64,000 nucleotides of DNA from Halorussus pelagicus (GCF_004087835.1 NZ_CP035119.1:124001-188000), one strand, 5' to 3'. Shown: positions 16,915 to 26,189, numbered from the stretch's first letter. Made by a program: numbers and translations. The notes: generated by a model not told the origin, from the sequence alone.

Positions 16915-17347
16915 ATGGACGCGAACTAAAGGCTGTGGCTGACGGCGTCGCCGGTCACGGTGTCGAGAGGTGGACGCGCTCGCGGGCGCGCTCGGAGCGG
17001 TCGGCGCGACGGCTATCGCGCTCCGCGGCTATCTGGTCGCCGACACGCCAAGGTTCGCGCCGGGACTGGTCTCGTGGCTCCCCGGCGACTACTTCGACCA
17101 CGGCGACCCGATGCCGGACCACGCGTCGCGGACGCTGGCCGCCGAGACCGACCGGACCGCAACGCGCCGAGCGCAGGCCGCCGGACCGCTACGGACGCTC
17201 CTGCGAGCGTGTCCGGTGTGTGACGGACCGGTCGCGGAGACGACCGAAATGGACTGCTGTGGCGGGCCGCGTGGGACGAGTCCCGACGCGCCCGACGAGG
17301 TGCTGGCCTGCGCGGACCGTAGCGCGCGACTCGACGGTGTCGAGTCG
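16915..17347 (+). pseudogene. decaying zinc-ribbon protein gene (frameshifted)
   Basis: Two frames together read like one haloarchaeal protein: LKAVADGVAGHGVE in one frame to about 16966, then VDALAGALGAVGATAIALRG and YLVADTPRFAPGLVSWLPGD in another from 16970. The switch point GTCGAGAGGTGGAC looks like a two-base duplication (AG). The second part has a CPVC ... DCCGG ... LACAD cysteine pattern of a zinc ribbon. No stop codon closes the frame where such a protein should end, and it runs on opposite the TrmB gene. A GTG at 16970 could allow expression of the second part. I do not recognise the family; the pseudogene reading is inference. Confidence 0.45.
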
Positions 17348-17368
17348 CGGGCGCTGACGGAGACTCCG

Positions 17369-18436
17369 TCAGCGCGCGGGCGGACTCCCGCGACCCACGC
17401 GAATCTCGTGGGCCTCGATGTCCTCCAGCGCCGCGACCTGTCCGCCGACCGTGACTACCCCGTCGTCGGTCTGAATCTTCATCCCGGCGACGCGCTCGCC
17501 CGCCTCGAACGAGAAGCCGACGACTTCGCCCTCCACGACCCACGAGTCGCCGGTCTCGATGTCCCGGCCCTCGATGGTGACGTAGAAGTCGCCGCCGAGT
17601 TCCTGCAACTCCTTGACACAGCGGCGGATAGAGGCGTAGCGGCGGGGGAACGGGCGGTTCTCGCCGTCGGCCGCGAGGGTGCGCTCGGCGGTGGTCCAGA
17701 GGACCGTGCCGAAAAAGCCCGAAACGAGAAAGCCAAGCGCCGAGCGGTTGAAGATGACGCCGTAGCGGTCCTCGTCGTCTCGGAGGGCATCCTGCGTGGC
17801 GTAGATGGAGTATTCGCCGTCGGCGACGGCGACGACAGGCGTCGTGATTCCTCGCCGAGCGCGGGCGGTCGTCGCCACGTCGAGGTAGTCGAACTCCGCC
17901 GGGTCGGGTGCTTCCGAGGCGGGCGTGACCAGCAGTTCGACGCTGACGCCCGAATCGACGGCCGCGCTCAACTCGTCGGCGAACCGCTTCAGCAGGTCCG
18001 GGGTCAGCGAGAGGGCGAGTTCGAACTCGGCCTCGGTGATGACCTCCTCGAAGTACCGGAGGATGGTCGAGCGCGACTTGACCAGCGAGACGGCTTCGGT
18101 CTCTCTGGCGGGCGCGGTGTAGCGCGCTTCCAGTTCCGAGACCATGTCCATCAGCGACGACTGGATGCCCGAGAAGGCTTCGTCGGGGTCCACCGCGATG
18201 ACCTTCATCGGGCGGGATTCCCGCAGTTCGACCAGTCCGCGGTCGCTGAGGCTTCGCACCGTGTCGTACACCCGCGGTTGGGGGATGTCGGTCCGGTCGG
18301 CTATCTGGCTCGCGGTCAGGTCGCCGTGTTCGAGAACCGTCAGGTAGGCGTCGATTTCGTACTCGCCGAGGTCGAACCGGTCGCCAACCTGCTCCATCGT
18401 CGCGTAGAGATCGTCCGAACTCATGTGAGAAGCCAT
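17369..18436 (-). CDS. TrmB-family transcriptional regulator
   Basis: A 355-residue regulator. Residues about 10-85 form a winged helix ([20 protein letters not shown], then [20 protein letters not shown]) that binds promoter DNA. Residues about 95-130 form a coiled-coil linker, and the C-terminal region (about 130-355) is the TrmB sugar-binding domain, ending in a small beta-barrel ([20 protein letters not shown]). Haloarchaeal TrmB globally controls sugar metabolism genes and releases DNA on binding sugar. The start MASHMSS has ATGs at residues 1 and 5, either usable. The neighbouring oxidoreductase gene could be a target, but no TACT-type operator was identified. Confidence 0.9.
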   Translation of the reverse strand: MASHMSSDDLYATMEQVGDRFDLGEYEIDAYLTVLEHGDLTASQIADRTDIPQPRVYDTVRSLSDRGLVELRESRPMKVIAVDPDEAFSGIQSSLMDMVSELEARYTAPARETEAVSLVKSRSTILRYFEEVITEAEFELALSLTPDLLKRFADELSAAVDSGVSVELLVTPASEAPDPAEFDYLDVATTARARRGITTPVVAVADGEYSIYATQDALRDDEDRYGVIFNRSALGFLVSGFFGTVLWTTAERTLAADGENRPFPRRYASIRRCVKELQELGGDFYVTIEGRDIETGDSWVVEGEVVGFSFEAGERVAGMKIQTDDGVVTVGGQVAALEDIEAHEIRVGRGSPPAR

Positions 18437-18840
18437 ACTCTCGAAGGGTAAATGATTTATCCGATTTCGAGTAGCACTGCTTTCCGAAAACGGGTTTCAT
18501 CCTTTGGGTAGTTCCGGCGGGGAATCGAGTTAGCAGTCGCTGAAACGCCCGACAAAAGAGATTGACGAGTCCGAGGACGACGCGGTGAGTCGGCACGCTA
18601 CGGGGTTGCCTCGGCTTCATTTATAAACCCTCGGCGCGGGTGACGACGAGGATGGACGAGAGTACAAGAGTACGAAAACGAACCGGCAAACGACTGCGAG
18701 CGAACGACCGGAGGGAGTGAGCGGACACACAAGTTAACCATCAGAACCGGCACCAGCACAACGACCGCGAGCGAAGGGAGCGAAGCGACCGAGCGAGCGG
18801 ACCAAGAGAGGACCAACGGGACGACCGCAGTGTTTTTCAT
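18437..18840. other. gene-free stretch with purine-rich low-complexity sequence
   Basis: About 400 bases between trmB and the frameshifted PAC2 gene. Bases 18660-18835 are purine-rich with repeated GAGCGAA, GCGACCGAGCG and ACGACCG words. CATTTATAAACC near 18619 looks like a TATA box, but no gene follows. A minus-strand reading frame crosses it with a hydrophobic translation, but it has no start signal of its own and looks like repeat sequence. Confidence 0.4.
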
Positions 18841-18900
18841 GAAACTTTTGCCAGCGAGGAGATTCGCCAGAGGCGAATCTCCGAGCGCAGCAAAAGTTTC
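18841..18900. repeat. 60-base imperfect hairpin at the end of the PAC2 gene
   Basis: Outer arms GAAACTTTTGC (18841-18851) and GCAAAAGTTTC (18890-18900) and inner arms GGAGATTCGCC (18858-18868) and GGCGAATCTCC (18872-18882) pair perfectly around an AGA loop. Six and seven unpaired bases separate the inner and outer arms. The right end includes the TGA of the PAC2 frame (18899-18901). It could be a terminator-like structure or a copy of a dispersed palindromic element. Confidence 0.7.
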
Positions 18901-19641
18901 ACATGTACATCCTGCCCTCCGGCCCGTCGGTCTCGGCGCGCTCGGTAAGTCGTTCGGCGAGACCCTCGTAGTAGCTCTGTATCTCGGCGGCGAACTCCTC
19001 CAGCGGTCCCGTGTAACGTCGAGGTCATAGACGCGCTGGGTCGCGTCGAGGAGTCTGATTGCGGCCTCCACATCCGGGGCCTGCCCGTGGACCGGCGTCA
19101 GGAACGTCGCGGTCCGGAGGTCCGACTCCATCCCGCGGGCGAGAAGTTCGGCGTTCATTCCGTCGAGGAAGCCGCGACCCATCGGGGGAATCTCGGCGTC
19201 GGCGAGTCGGCGCTCCCGGTAGTCGTCGGTGGCGACGTAAAACACCTGATGCTCCTCAGGACCGTGGGGAATCGGGACGCCGTGGAGGACCGCGACTTCC
19301 TCGATGCCCTCGGTCTCGGTCCACTCCAAGACGGCTTCGCTGAACTGCTGGGCGGCCCACGCGGGGACGAACAGTTCGCCGACGAGGACCGAGAGGCCCG
19401 CGTCGGCGTGCGAGAAGACGCGGGTGTGGTGGCGCGGCTGGCCGTCCTCGAACGGCGTGATGGCCGGGAGTTGGTCGGCCGTGATGTGGCCGACCTGCTC
19501 GAAGTCGAGGTGGTCCACGAGGTAGTCCACGGCGGTCAGCCCCGCCAGTCCGAACTGCGAGAATCCGGCGACGACCGTCTCCTGAATGTCGTGGGCGTTG
19601 ATTTCGAACGACGCGCTTTCGGACCGCGGGTTCCCACTCAT
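18899..19641 (-). pseudogene. PAC2-family protein (proteasome assembly chaperone-like), single-base frameshift
   Basis: ATG 19641 gives MSGNPRSESASFEI, continuing through FSQFGLAGLTAVDYLVDHL to LLDATQRVYDLDVT near 19017, all typical of archaeal PAC2 (PF09754) proteins that resemble proteasome assembly chaperones. The frame then slips. The conserved ending PLEEFAAEIQSYYEGLAERL and a terminal GRMYM followed by TGA occur one frame away. Adding one base near 19014 would read DVDTGPLEEF and restore 247 residues. Total length 743 bases (one short of a codon multiple) agrees. Either a recent mutation or a sequencing error. Confidence 0.8.
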
Positions 19642-19747
19642 GACGATACGGTACGAGAAAGCGCTCCTTAGCTCTTTTCGGGCGCGTCGCGCGACGAGCG
19701 CTTCGTCAGGCGAAAGCGTTTTGCCACCGCCGAGAAAGGTTGGTGCC

Positions 19748-20716
19748 ATGGTCGGCGTCGCCGAGGTGAGAGACGAGGTTCTGGGGCTACTCGGGGGTCT
19801 GCCCGGCGCGAACTACGTCACGGCCACGCTGATTCTCGTCGTCGCGTGGTACGGGAGCCAACTGCTCGTCCGGTTTCTCGGTCGCCCCGTCGCCCGCCGG
19901 TTCCAGCGTCCGAGTCTGACGAAGACGATTCTCAGCGGGATTCGAGCCATCGTGATGCTCTTGGCGGCGACGGTGGCGGCCGATCAGTTCGGCTTCGAGG
20001 CAGGCGACATCCTGCTGTCGGTGACGGTGTTCTCGGCGGTTCTCGGACTCGTCCTTGCGCCCATCATCGGGAGCGTCATCAACGGCCTGTTCCTGTTGGC
20101 CGACCAGCCCTACGAGGTCGGCGACATGATAGAACTGGTGGACCGCAACCAGCGAGGCTACGTCGAGGACATCACGCTCCGGTACACGAAGATTTTCACG
20201 CTCGAAAACACCTTCCTCGTGATTCCCAACTCAAACATGCGCGACCGGGACGTAATCAACTACTCGGCGGAGGACACCCGCTCGCGCCTCTCGCTCGAAC
20301 TCCTCGTGACCTACGAGGGCGATTTGGAGCGGGCCCGCGCGATTTTGGAGCGGGCCGCCCGCGAGACGACCGAAGTCGTCGAGGGCGGGCCGGACATCCG
20401 CATCGGGAGCGCGCGCTACCCCTCCGCGCCGGTCGCGTACATCAAGGACTACGCCGACCACGGCGTCCTGCTGGACCTGCGCTACTGGGTCAAAGACCCC
20501 TACTACGTGGGTCGCGTCGAGTCGAAAATTCAGGAGCGCATCTGGGAGCAACTCGACGACGCCGACGTGGAAATCGCCTACCCCCACAGCCACCTCGTCT
20601 TCGACGACACCAGCGGCACCGCCAACGTGGAAGTCGCGGGGCGCGAGCGCCAATCCAGGACGGAAGACGGGAACGAACGCTCCGCGCCACCGGAAGAGTT
20701 CGACTCGCCGAACTGA
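19748..20716 (+). CDS. MscS-type mechanosensitive channel
   Basis: A 322-residue membrane protein. Three hydrophobic helices lie at about 20-40, 55-80 and 83-105. The third is the pore-lining, glycine/alanine-rich helix (DILLSVTVFSAVLGLVLAPI), followed directly by FLLADQPYEVGDMIEL, the MscS beta-domain signature. Residues about 115-290 form the cytoplasmic vestibule, and the C-terminal 35 residues are polar and disordered. It opens under membrane tension to release solutes during hypo-osmotic shock, which is relevant to a halophile. ATG 19748 is supported by the TATA-like and family-typical start; it diverges from the PAC2 gene. Confidence 0.92.
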   Translation: MVGVAEVRDEVLGLLGGLPGANYVTATLILVVAWYGSQLLVRFLGRPVARRFQRPSLTKTILSGIRAIVMLLAATVAADQFGFEAGDILLSVTVFSAVLGLVLAPIIGSVINGLFLLADQPYEVGDMIELVDRNQRGYVEDITLRYTKIFTLENTFLVIPNSNMRDRDVINYSAEDTRSRLSLELLVTYEGDLERARAILERAARETTEVVEGGPDIRIGSARYPSAPVAYIKDYADHGVLLDLRYWVKDPYYVGRVESKIQERIWEQLDDADVEIAYPHSHLVFDDTSGTANVEVAGRERQSRTEDGNERSAPPEEFDSPN

Positions 20717-20765
20717 GACGCCGAGAGCGAGCGAAACGAACTTCGAGACGACGAGCGAGACGGAA

Positions 20766-21170
20766 CTACTCGCGCCCGACCGTGAGGACTTCGGCGTCGA
20801 GTTTCTCGCGGAGGAACCCCTCGATGTCGGGGTCGGCAGTCAGTTTCCGGAACATGCGCCGCCAGCGACTGGCCTGTTTGTGGCCGATGATGACTGCGTC
20901 GGCCTCTTCGGCGGCAACCTCTTCGAGGATGGTCTCTTCGACCAGAAACCCCTCGCGGACGACGTACTGGACGTTAGCCACCCGGCCGAACTCGTTCTCG
21001 ACCACGCGTTTCAGTTCGGCGCGCGACACCTCTCGCCCGTGGTGATAGAGGTTGACGTGCAGGACCGTGAGCGCCGCGTCGCACTCTTCGGCGACGCGGA
21101 GGGCTTCAGCGAGCGTCCGCTTCGAATGGTCGGTCAGCGGATACCGGACGGGGACGACGACGCTAGTCAC
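20766..21170 (-). CDS. universal stress protein (UspA family)
   Basis: A 134-residue alpha/beta protein. MTSVVVPVRYPLTDHSKRTL is the first strand and nucleotide-site loop, ALTVLHVNLYHHG the second strand, and ADAVIIGHKQASRWRRM the usual Gx2Gx9G-like ATP region, though the glycines are only partly kept, so ATP binding is uncertain. Usp proteins support stress survival, often as dimers. It ends 50 bases from the convergent MscS gene and starts 28 bases after the end of the nucleotidase gene on the same strand, a possible two-gene transcript. Confidence 0.85.
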   Translation of the reverse strand: MTSVVVPVRYPLTDHSKRTLAEALRVAEECDAALTVLHVNLYHHGREVSRAELKRVVENEFGRVANVQYVVREGFLVEETILEEVAAEEADAVIIGHKQASRWRRMFRKLTADPDIEGFLREKLDAEVLTVGRE

Positions 21171-21197
21171 GGGTCGAGAAACGCGGTCCGGGACCTT

Positions 21198-22580
21198 CTA
21201 CCTCTCGGCTGAACGCGCTCCGGCGTCGATTTCGACTTCGGCGATGCGCCCGTCGAGTTCGGGCGCGATGGCCGTCTCGCGGGCGTACTCGACCAGCACC
21301 TCGTACTGGATTCCGGCCGTCGAGACGCGGTGGTCCTCCCGGAGGGAGGGAAACTCGTCGTCGGTGTGGAGGACGTAGTCCGAGAGCGCGACCGAGTAGG
21401 TCCGGTCGTCGGCTATCGGTTCGCCACCGACCTCGACGGACTCGACGCTGTGGCGCTCGGGGTCCCACGCGACTGTTGCGCCGCTGACTTGCGCGTGCCA
21501 CCAGCCCGGTTCCGCGAAGCCGAGGTCGGGGCTGGCAGCCCACTCGAAGGCCGCCCGGAGTTGTGCGCCCGAAACTTCGGCGACCACCACGCGCTCCTCG
21601 AAAGGGGTGACGCTCACGAGGTCGGCGGCAGTGACCTCACCCGAGATGTCGTCGCCGGTCCGGACCCCGCCGCCGTTCTGGAGACCCACGTCGGCGTCGG
21701 TCTCCCAGCGGTAGGCGTCGGCGACGAAGTTCCCGAGTCGAGACTCGCCGCCGAACAGCGTCGTCTCCGCGCGGTCGATGGGTTCCGAGACGGTTCCGAC
21801 CACGTCGTTGAGGCCGGTCTCGGCGAGTCTGGCGCGCATCGCGTCGGCGACGCCCTCGTGAACCGGGGCGTCGCCGACGCGGTGGCGGGTCACGTCGCCA
21901 GCGAGGTCCACTTCGAGGACGGCCGACCCGCCGTCGCCGGGCCGGGTAAGCAGGGTTCCGTCCACTCGGTCGCACCGCTCGGTCGGGACGTGACCGCCGA
22001 GGATGGCGTCGGCCTCGACGGCGCGGGCCAACTCCTCGTCGCGCTGGCCGAGGTGCGAGAGGACCACGCGGTAGTCGGTGTCGAGGTCGGCCAGCGCGTC
22101 TCGGGCGGCCGCGACCGGGTCGGTGAACTCGATGTCGGTCGCCTCTGGGTTTATCGACCCGGTGCGCTCGGTGGTGACGCCGACGACGCCCACCGTCGCG
22201 CCGTCTGCTCGTACGACCGTGGCGGGGACGACGCCCGCGTCCGCGGCGAATCGGTCGCCCGACTCCCGGTCGCGCCAGACGTTGGCGCTGACCCACGTCT
22301 GGGGCGAGTCAGCGACGAGACTGCGGAGCGCCGAGGGTCCGTGGTCGAACTCGTGATTGCCGAACGTCTCCACGTCAGGGGCGACCACCTCGAAGAAATC
22401 GAGCGCCTGCGCGCCGTCTTCGATCAGCGCGAGGACGCCCGGCGAGGTGTTGTCGCCCGACCCGGCGAGGACGGCGTCGTCGCCGTCCAACTCGCGGAGG
22501 AGTCCGGCGAGTCGCCCCGCGCGCTCGGGGGTGTCGTAGACGTTCTCTACGTCGGAGTAATGGACGAGGCGGGGAGCCAT
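21198..22580 (-). CDS. 5'-nucleotidase/2',3'-cyclic phosphodiesterase-like metallophosphoesterase
   Basis: A 460-residue protein with two domains. Residues about 1-245 are a calcineurin-like metallophosphatase: LVHYSDVENVYD, GSGDN, TFGNHEFDHG and the later SHLG and GGHV motifs provide the two-metal site. Residues about 260-445 form the UshA-type substrate domain, with LGNFVADAYRW and LQNGGGVRTGDDI (nucleoside stacking) and VTPFEERVVV. It lacks a signal peptide, so it acts in the cytoplasm, unlike secreted UshA. It probably hydrolyses nucleotides or related phosphomonoesters. ATG 22580 gives MAPRLVHYSD. Confidence 0.9.
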   Translation of the reverse strand: MAPRLVHYSDVENVYDTPERAGRLAGLLRELDGDDAVLAGSGDNTSPGVLALIEDGAQALDFFEVVAPDVETFGNHEFDHGPSALRSLVADSPQTWVSANVWRDRESGDRFAADAGVVPATVVRADGATVGVVGVTTERTGSINPEATDIEFTDPVAAARDALADLDTDYRVVLSHLGQRDEELARAVEADAILGGHVPTERCDRVDGTLLTRPGDGGSAVLEVDLAGDVTRHRVGDAPVHEGVADAMRARLAETGLNDVVGTVSEPIDRAETTLFGGESRLGNFVADAYRWETDADVGLQNGGGVRTGDDISGEVTAADLVSVTPFEERVVVAEVSGAQLRAAFEWAASPDLGFAEPGWWHAQVSGATVAWDPERHSVESVEVGGEPIADDRTYSVALSDYVLHTDDEFPSLREDHRVSTAGIQYEVLVEYARETAIAPELDGRIAEVEIDAGARSAER

Positions 22581-22682
22581 TTGTTCGGGGTTTCCAGCCT
22601 CGGGGTATGATTCCTTCGGGACGCGACGGTCGTCGAAGCGAGGTCAGTACGCCTAAACGCACGGCGCGCGTATCGGGAGGCG

Positions 22683-22922
22683 ATGGACGCGACCACGACG
22701 ACAGACGACCGGACGGTGTACGTGGCCCGCAACGAGGGCGACCGCGGGTCGAAGGGACCGTTCTTCGTCGTTTACAGCGACGAGTCCCGAGAGGACCGCT
22801 ACGGCTACCTCTGTGGCAACTGCGAGCGAATCGACAACGCGATGGACTCGATGGGCCGCATCGAGTGCAACGCCTGCGGGAACGTTCGGAAGCCGACCGA
22901 GTGGGACGCCGCCCACGAGTGA
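22683..22922 (+). CDS. DUF5816-like small zinc-ribbon protein
   Basis: A 79-residue protein with two CxxC pairs, LCGNC and CNACGN, at residues about 44-67, consistent with a zinc ribbon. The N-terminal part (TVYVARNEGDRGSKGPFFVV) and the TEWDAAHE tail match my recollection of haloarchaeal DUF5816. Function is unknown. ATG 22683 diverges from the nucleotidase start across about 100 bases. It has no signal peptide or membrane segment. Confidence 0.75.
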   Translation: MDATTTTDDRTVYVARNEGDRGSKGPFFVVYSDESREDRYGYLCGNCERIDNAMDSMGRIECNACGNVRKPTEWDAAHE

Positions 22923-23044
22923 CTGAAGGAACTGCGCCAGAACGGCGAAATCGAAGAATTCGCCTCTCAGCACCGGAACCCGACCATTCGGCTCAACTGA
23001 CTCGCAAGAAGGTTTATTACCCCGTCCGTGTAACGACTACGTGG

Positions 23045-23368
23045 ATGGCCACTGTTAGCACACCGCCCATCGATCAGGCGAGGACCATCTTCTCCAACTT
23101 GGGCTACACCGTCTCCGGCGACGACGGTGACGAGTTCCGAGCCGAACGGAAGTGGCGGGTCGTTCGCGTGACGACCCTGACCGACGCAGAGACGACTCCG
23201 AACGACGGAGAGTTACGCTGTTTCGTAACGTGGAACGAGCACGCGTCCGAACTCCGCCAGCGTCTCCGACGGGCGGACACCGAGTACGAGTGGGCGATAA
23301 TCGGCGTCCGAGAGAGCGGCGACTACGAAGTCCACCGCGCGCCGCCGAGTGCCACAGCAGCGGTCTGA
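23045..23368 (+). CDS. conserved haloarchaeal protein (DUF7116-like)
   Basis: A 107-residue soluble protein, start ATG 23045 (MATVSTPPIDQARTIFSNLG). GGTTTATTACCCC at 23011-23023 supplies a TATA box at leaderless distance. The sequence alternates beta strands and one helix (FRAERKWRVVRVTTL, then GELRCFVTWNEHASELRQRL). It fits a small haloarchaeal family I recall as DUF7116; that name is from memory. No catalytic motif is visible. It stands alone between DUF5816 and the aminotransferase gene. Confidence 0.7.
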   Translation: MATVSTPPIDQARTIFSNLGYTVSGDDGDEFRAERKWRVVRVTTLTDAETTPNDGELRCFVTWNEHASELRQRLRRADTEYEWAIIGVRESGDYEVHRAPPSATAAV

Positions 23369-23435
23369 CGAAAAATCGTTCCCGCGCCGGACACCCGGCG
23401 CGTCGGTTCTCTTTCAATCGACCGGAGAGCGACGC

Positions 23436-24626
23436 TTACCGCTCGCCGAGTTTCCGGGCCGTCGCGGCGAGTCCGGCTTCCACGTCTACGGCCGCGCCCT
23501 GCTCGGAAAGCGCGTCGCCGAGCGCGGCCATCAGGTACGACACCGTCTCGGGCCGCGAGGAATAACCCATGCACCCGATTCGGAAGATGTCGCCCTCCAA
23601 GTCCCCGAGTCCGGTGGCGATTTCGAGGTCGTACTGGTCGAGTAGGTAGCTCGTAACGTCCGTGTCGGTCACGCCGTCGGGGACACGGACCGCGTTGAGA
23701 CTCGGAAGCCAGTAGTCGTCGGGCGCGTTCATCTCCATCCCCATCGCTTCGACGCCCGCCTTGAGCGCGGCGGCGTTCTCGCGGTGGCGCTCCCAGCGGT
23801 TCTCGATGCCCTCCTCGGCGACGAGGCGAAGCGCCTCGCGGAGCGCGTAGACGTTCGTGATGGGCGCGGTGTGGTGGTACGAGCGGTCGTCGCCCCAGTA
23901 GCCTTCCAACAGCGAGAGGTCGAGATACCACGACCGGGCGTCCGCCTCGCGCGAGAGGACCTTCTCCATCGCGCGGTCGTTGAGCGTGAGCGGGGCCGCG
24001 CCCGGCGGACACGAGAGACACTTCTGGGGTCCGGCGTAGGCCACGTCGATTCCCCAGTCGTCCACTTTCAGTTCGACGCCGCCCAGCGAGGTCACGGTGT
24101 CGGCGATGACGAGGGCGTCGTGGTCGTGGGCCACGTTGGTCAACTCCGAGACCTGCGGCTGGAGGACGCCCGTACTGGTCTCAGCGTGGACGAACCCGAA
24201 CACGTCCGGTTGGTGTTCGTCCATCGCCGCGGCCACGTCGGCGGGGTCGAGCGGTTCGCCCCACGGCGCGTCCACGCGGACCACGTCGCCGCCCGCGCGA
24301 GTCGCCATCTTCGCCATCCGGCCGCCGAAGTAGCCGTTCGTCGGGACCAACATCGTGTCGCCCGGTTCCACGACGTTGCCGATTGCGGCCTCCATCGCGG
24401 CCGACCCGGTGCCAGAGACCGGAATCGTCCACTGGTTGTCGGTTCGGAAGGTGTACCGCAGGAGGTCTTGGACCTCGTTCATAATCTCGATGAACGACGG
24501 GTCAAGATGTCCGACCAGCGGGGTACTCATCGCGCGAAGCACCCGCGGGTGGACCTCGCTCGGTCCGGGACCCATCAGCGTTCTGTCCGGCGGCGTCAAC
24601 TCTCCAACGTCCGGTTTCTCCACCAT
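23436..24626 (-). CDS. PLP-dependent aminotransferase (alanine-glyoxylate/serine-pyruvate type)
   Basis: A 396-residue class V aminotransferase. Lys202 in DVAYAGPQKCLSCPPG binds PLP. DRTLMGPGPSEVHPRVL near the N-terminus, GTGSAAMEA (about 72-80) and VIADTVTSLGG (about 173-183, the Asp that pairs with the pyridine nitrogen) are hallmark segments. Relatives transfer amino groups between alanine, serine or phosphonates and glyoxylate or pyruvate. A role in glyoxylate or serine turnover is likely; the exact pair is unresolved. ATG 24626 gives MVEKPDVGEL, with TTTAAAC near 24652-24658 as TATA on the minus strand. Confidence 0.92.
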   Translation of the reverse strand: MVEKPDVGELTPPDRTLMGPGPSEVHPRVLRAMSTPLVGHLDPSFIEIMNEVQDLLRYTFRTDNQWTIPVSGTGSAAMEAAIGNVVEPGDTMLVPTNGYFGGRMAKMATRAGGDVVRVDAPWGEPLDPADVAAAMDEHQPDVFGFVHAETSTGVLQPQVSELTNVAHDHDALVIADTVTSLGGVELKVDDWGIDVAYAGPQKCLSCPPGAAPLTLNDRAMEKVLSREADARSWYLDLSLLEGYWGDDRSYHHTAPITNVYALREALRLVAEEGIENRWERHRENAAALKAGVEAMGMEMNAPDDYWLPSLNAVRVPDGVTDTDVTSYLLDQYDLEIATGLGDLEGDIFRIGCMGYSSRPETVSYLMAALGDALSEQGAAVDVEAGLAATARKLGER

Positions 24627-25214
24627 GTCGCGTGCTACCGCCGGAGGCGACTTAAACGGTTTTAACCCGGAAATTCGGTTATCGCGTCGTTTCGCAGGAC
24701 GCCGCGGCGCGTAACTCCGCGTTGTCCGACCCCGAGCGCGCGGCCGCCAGCGAAACGCGACGTTTCGGCGACTGAACGGACAGAACGGTCACATCTGTTT
24801 ATTCCGATGTCCGGCATACGGGAAGACGCCCAGACGGACGCGACGGGGGCGCGTTCGACGGGCGAGACTTTCGAAACGGCACGACAGGACCCGCGGGGGA
24901 CCGCGGGCGCGACCGACGGACGGCTACGACGAAGCCCGCACGAGGGTGACACCAAACGGGGGAGGTTGGTTCGACCCCGTGCGGGCACGACCGCTTGCCC
25001 GAGAGAGGGCGGCCGAGCCGCGGTTGCGACCGCTTGCGCGGCGTCCCGAGCCGTCTTTCCAACACCGGCGGTGGCGGTTTCCGCCCTGCCGACGACCGCC
25101 TTTTTCGTACCGAAGCGACACTAGCGAGCCAGCACAACGCCAGTGAGCCAGCGAGTGCGACCGATTACCAGTCGGGGAGACGCTTATACCGTCCGAGCGC
25201 CAACGGTCGTACCT
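24627..25214. other. 588-base region without a supportable gene
   Basis: It holds the aminotransferase promoter and, near 25181 (GCTTATACC), a TATA box for the next plus-strand gene. A GTTTATTCCG box near 24796 precedes an open frame beginning at 24807, but its translation is arginine/alanine-rich with no family-like pattern and its codon use does not favour that frame. It may be decayed coding sequence. Confidence 0.4.
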
Positions 25215-26189
25215 ATGATGGTCGGACACGCGATGGTGGCGTTCGCAGTCGCCACCGCCGTCGCGGGGCGGCGGTGGCCGAGCGAGCGCGCCCTCGCGTT
25301 CGGAGTTACGGCGGGCGCGTTCGCCGCGGTCCCCGACGTAGACATGCTCTACGCCGTGTTCGGACTCGCGCAGGTCGGTCTCGCTGGCGTCTGGACCATG
25401 ACCGACGCGTTCTGGTCGAGTTCCACCCTCGTCCACCGCGCCGTGACCCACTCGTTAGTGGTCGGTGTCGTCGCCGCCGCGGCGTTCGCGGCGAGCGTCG
25501 CGGGCCGCGGTGCCCGCAGCTTCACGGCCGGGGCGTTCCACCGACTCCTCGCGGTCGCACTCGTCGCGGGCCTGACCGCCGTCGCCGTCGCTGAGAGCGG
25601 TCTGCTCGGCGGCGCGGTCATGCTCGCGTTCCTGCTCGCGGGTCTGGTCGTCGCGGCGGTCGCGTCGCGCCGGGGGGAGTTCGGCCCGCGGGAACTGCTC
25701 GCCGCGGCGCTCCTCGGACTGCTCAGTCACCCCTTCGGTGACCTGTTCACTGGCGCGCCGCCGCAGTTTCTCTATCCGCTGGACGTGCGCCTGCTGACCG
25801 AGCGCGTCACGCTACTTGGAGACCCGACGCTCAATCTGCTGGCGGTGTTCGGCGTCGAGTTGGCGACGATTTGGCTCGCGGGCTACGTCTATCTGCGGGC
25901 CACCGACCGGCGGGTCCTCCAACACGTTGACACTCGCGCCGCGTTCGGGGCCGCCTACGCCATCGCGGCGGTGGCGATGCCCGCGCCGACACTCGACGTG
26001 TCGTACCACTTCGTGTTCTCGATTCTGGCGGTCGGCGCAGTCGGCATCGCGCCGAACCTCCTCCCTCCGAAGTCGGTGCTGTCCGCCGACTGGCACGAGA
26101 CCGTGACGTGGGTGTTGACCGGGCTGGCGGCGGTGTCGGTCGCGGCGCTAACCTACACGCTGGTCTATCTGATGTACTCGCTCGCGTGA
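25215..26189 (+). CDS. membrane-bound metal-dependent hydrolase-like protein (YdjM/DUF457 family)
   Basis: A 324-residue polytopic protein with about nine hydrophobic helices. VGHAMVAFAVATAV at the start, AAVPDVDMLYAVFG, HRAVTHSLVVG and LLSHPFGDLFTGAPPQFLYP carry the His/Asp residues expected of the YdjM (LexA-regulated membrane hydrolase-like) family. The reaction is unknown even for studied members. I chose ATG 25215 because a TATA-like CTTATACC lies about 30 bases upstream; a second ATG follows at 25218. A relative, also in this window, is at 55462-56103. Confidence 0.82.
   Translation: MMVGHAMVAFAVATAVAGRRWPSERALAFGVTAGAFAAVPDVDMLYAVFGLAQVGLAGVWTMTDAFWSSSTLVHRAVTHSLVVGVVAAAAFAASVAGRGARSFTAGAFHRLLAVALVAGLTAVAVAESGLLGGAVMLAFLLAGLVVAAVASRRGEFGPRELLAAALLGLLSHPFGDLFTGAPPQFLYPLDVRLLTERVTLLGDPTLNLLAVFGVELATIWLAGYVYLRATDRRVLQHVDTRAAFGAAYAIAAVAMPAPTLDVSYHFVFSILAVGAVGIAPNLLPPKSVLSADWHETVTWVLTGLAAVSVAALTYTLVYLMYSLA

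Noticed and set aside
16970-18451. Long plus-strand open frame of about 490 codons running opposite trmB
   Set aside because: The part beyond about 17350 is the antisense of the trmB gene, whose regulator domains are clear. Only the first third reads like a protein and was listed as a gene remnant.
24807-25124. 105-codon plus frame behind a TATA-like box
   Set aside because: Translation is low-complexity Arg/Ala/Thr with no family pattern; codon use does not favour this frame.
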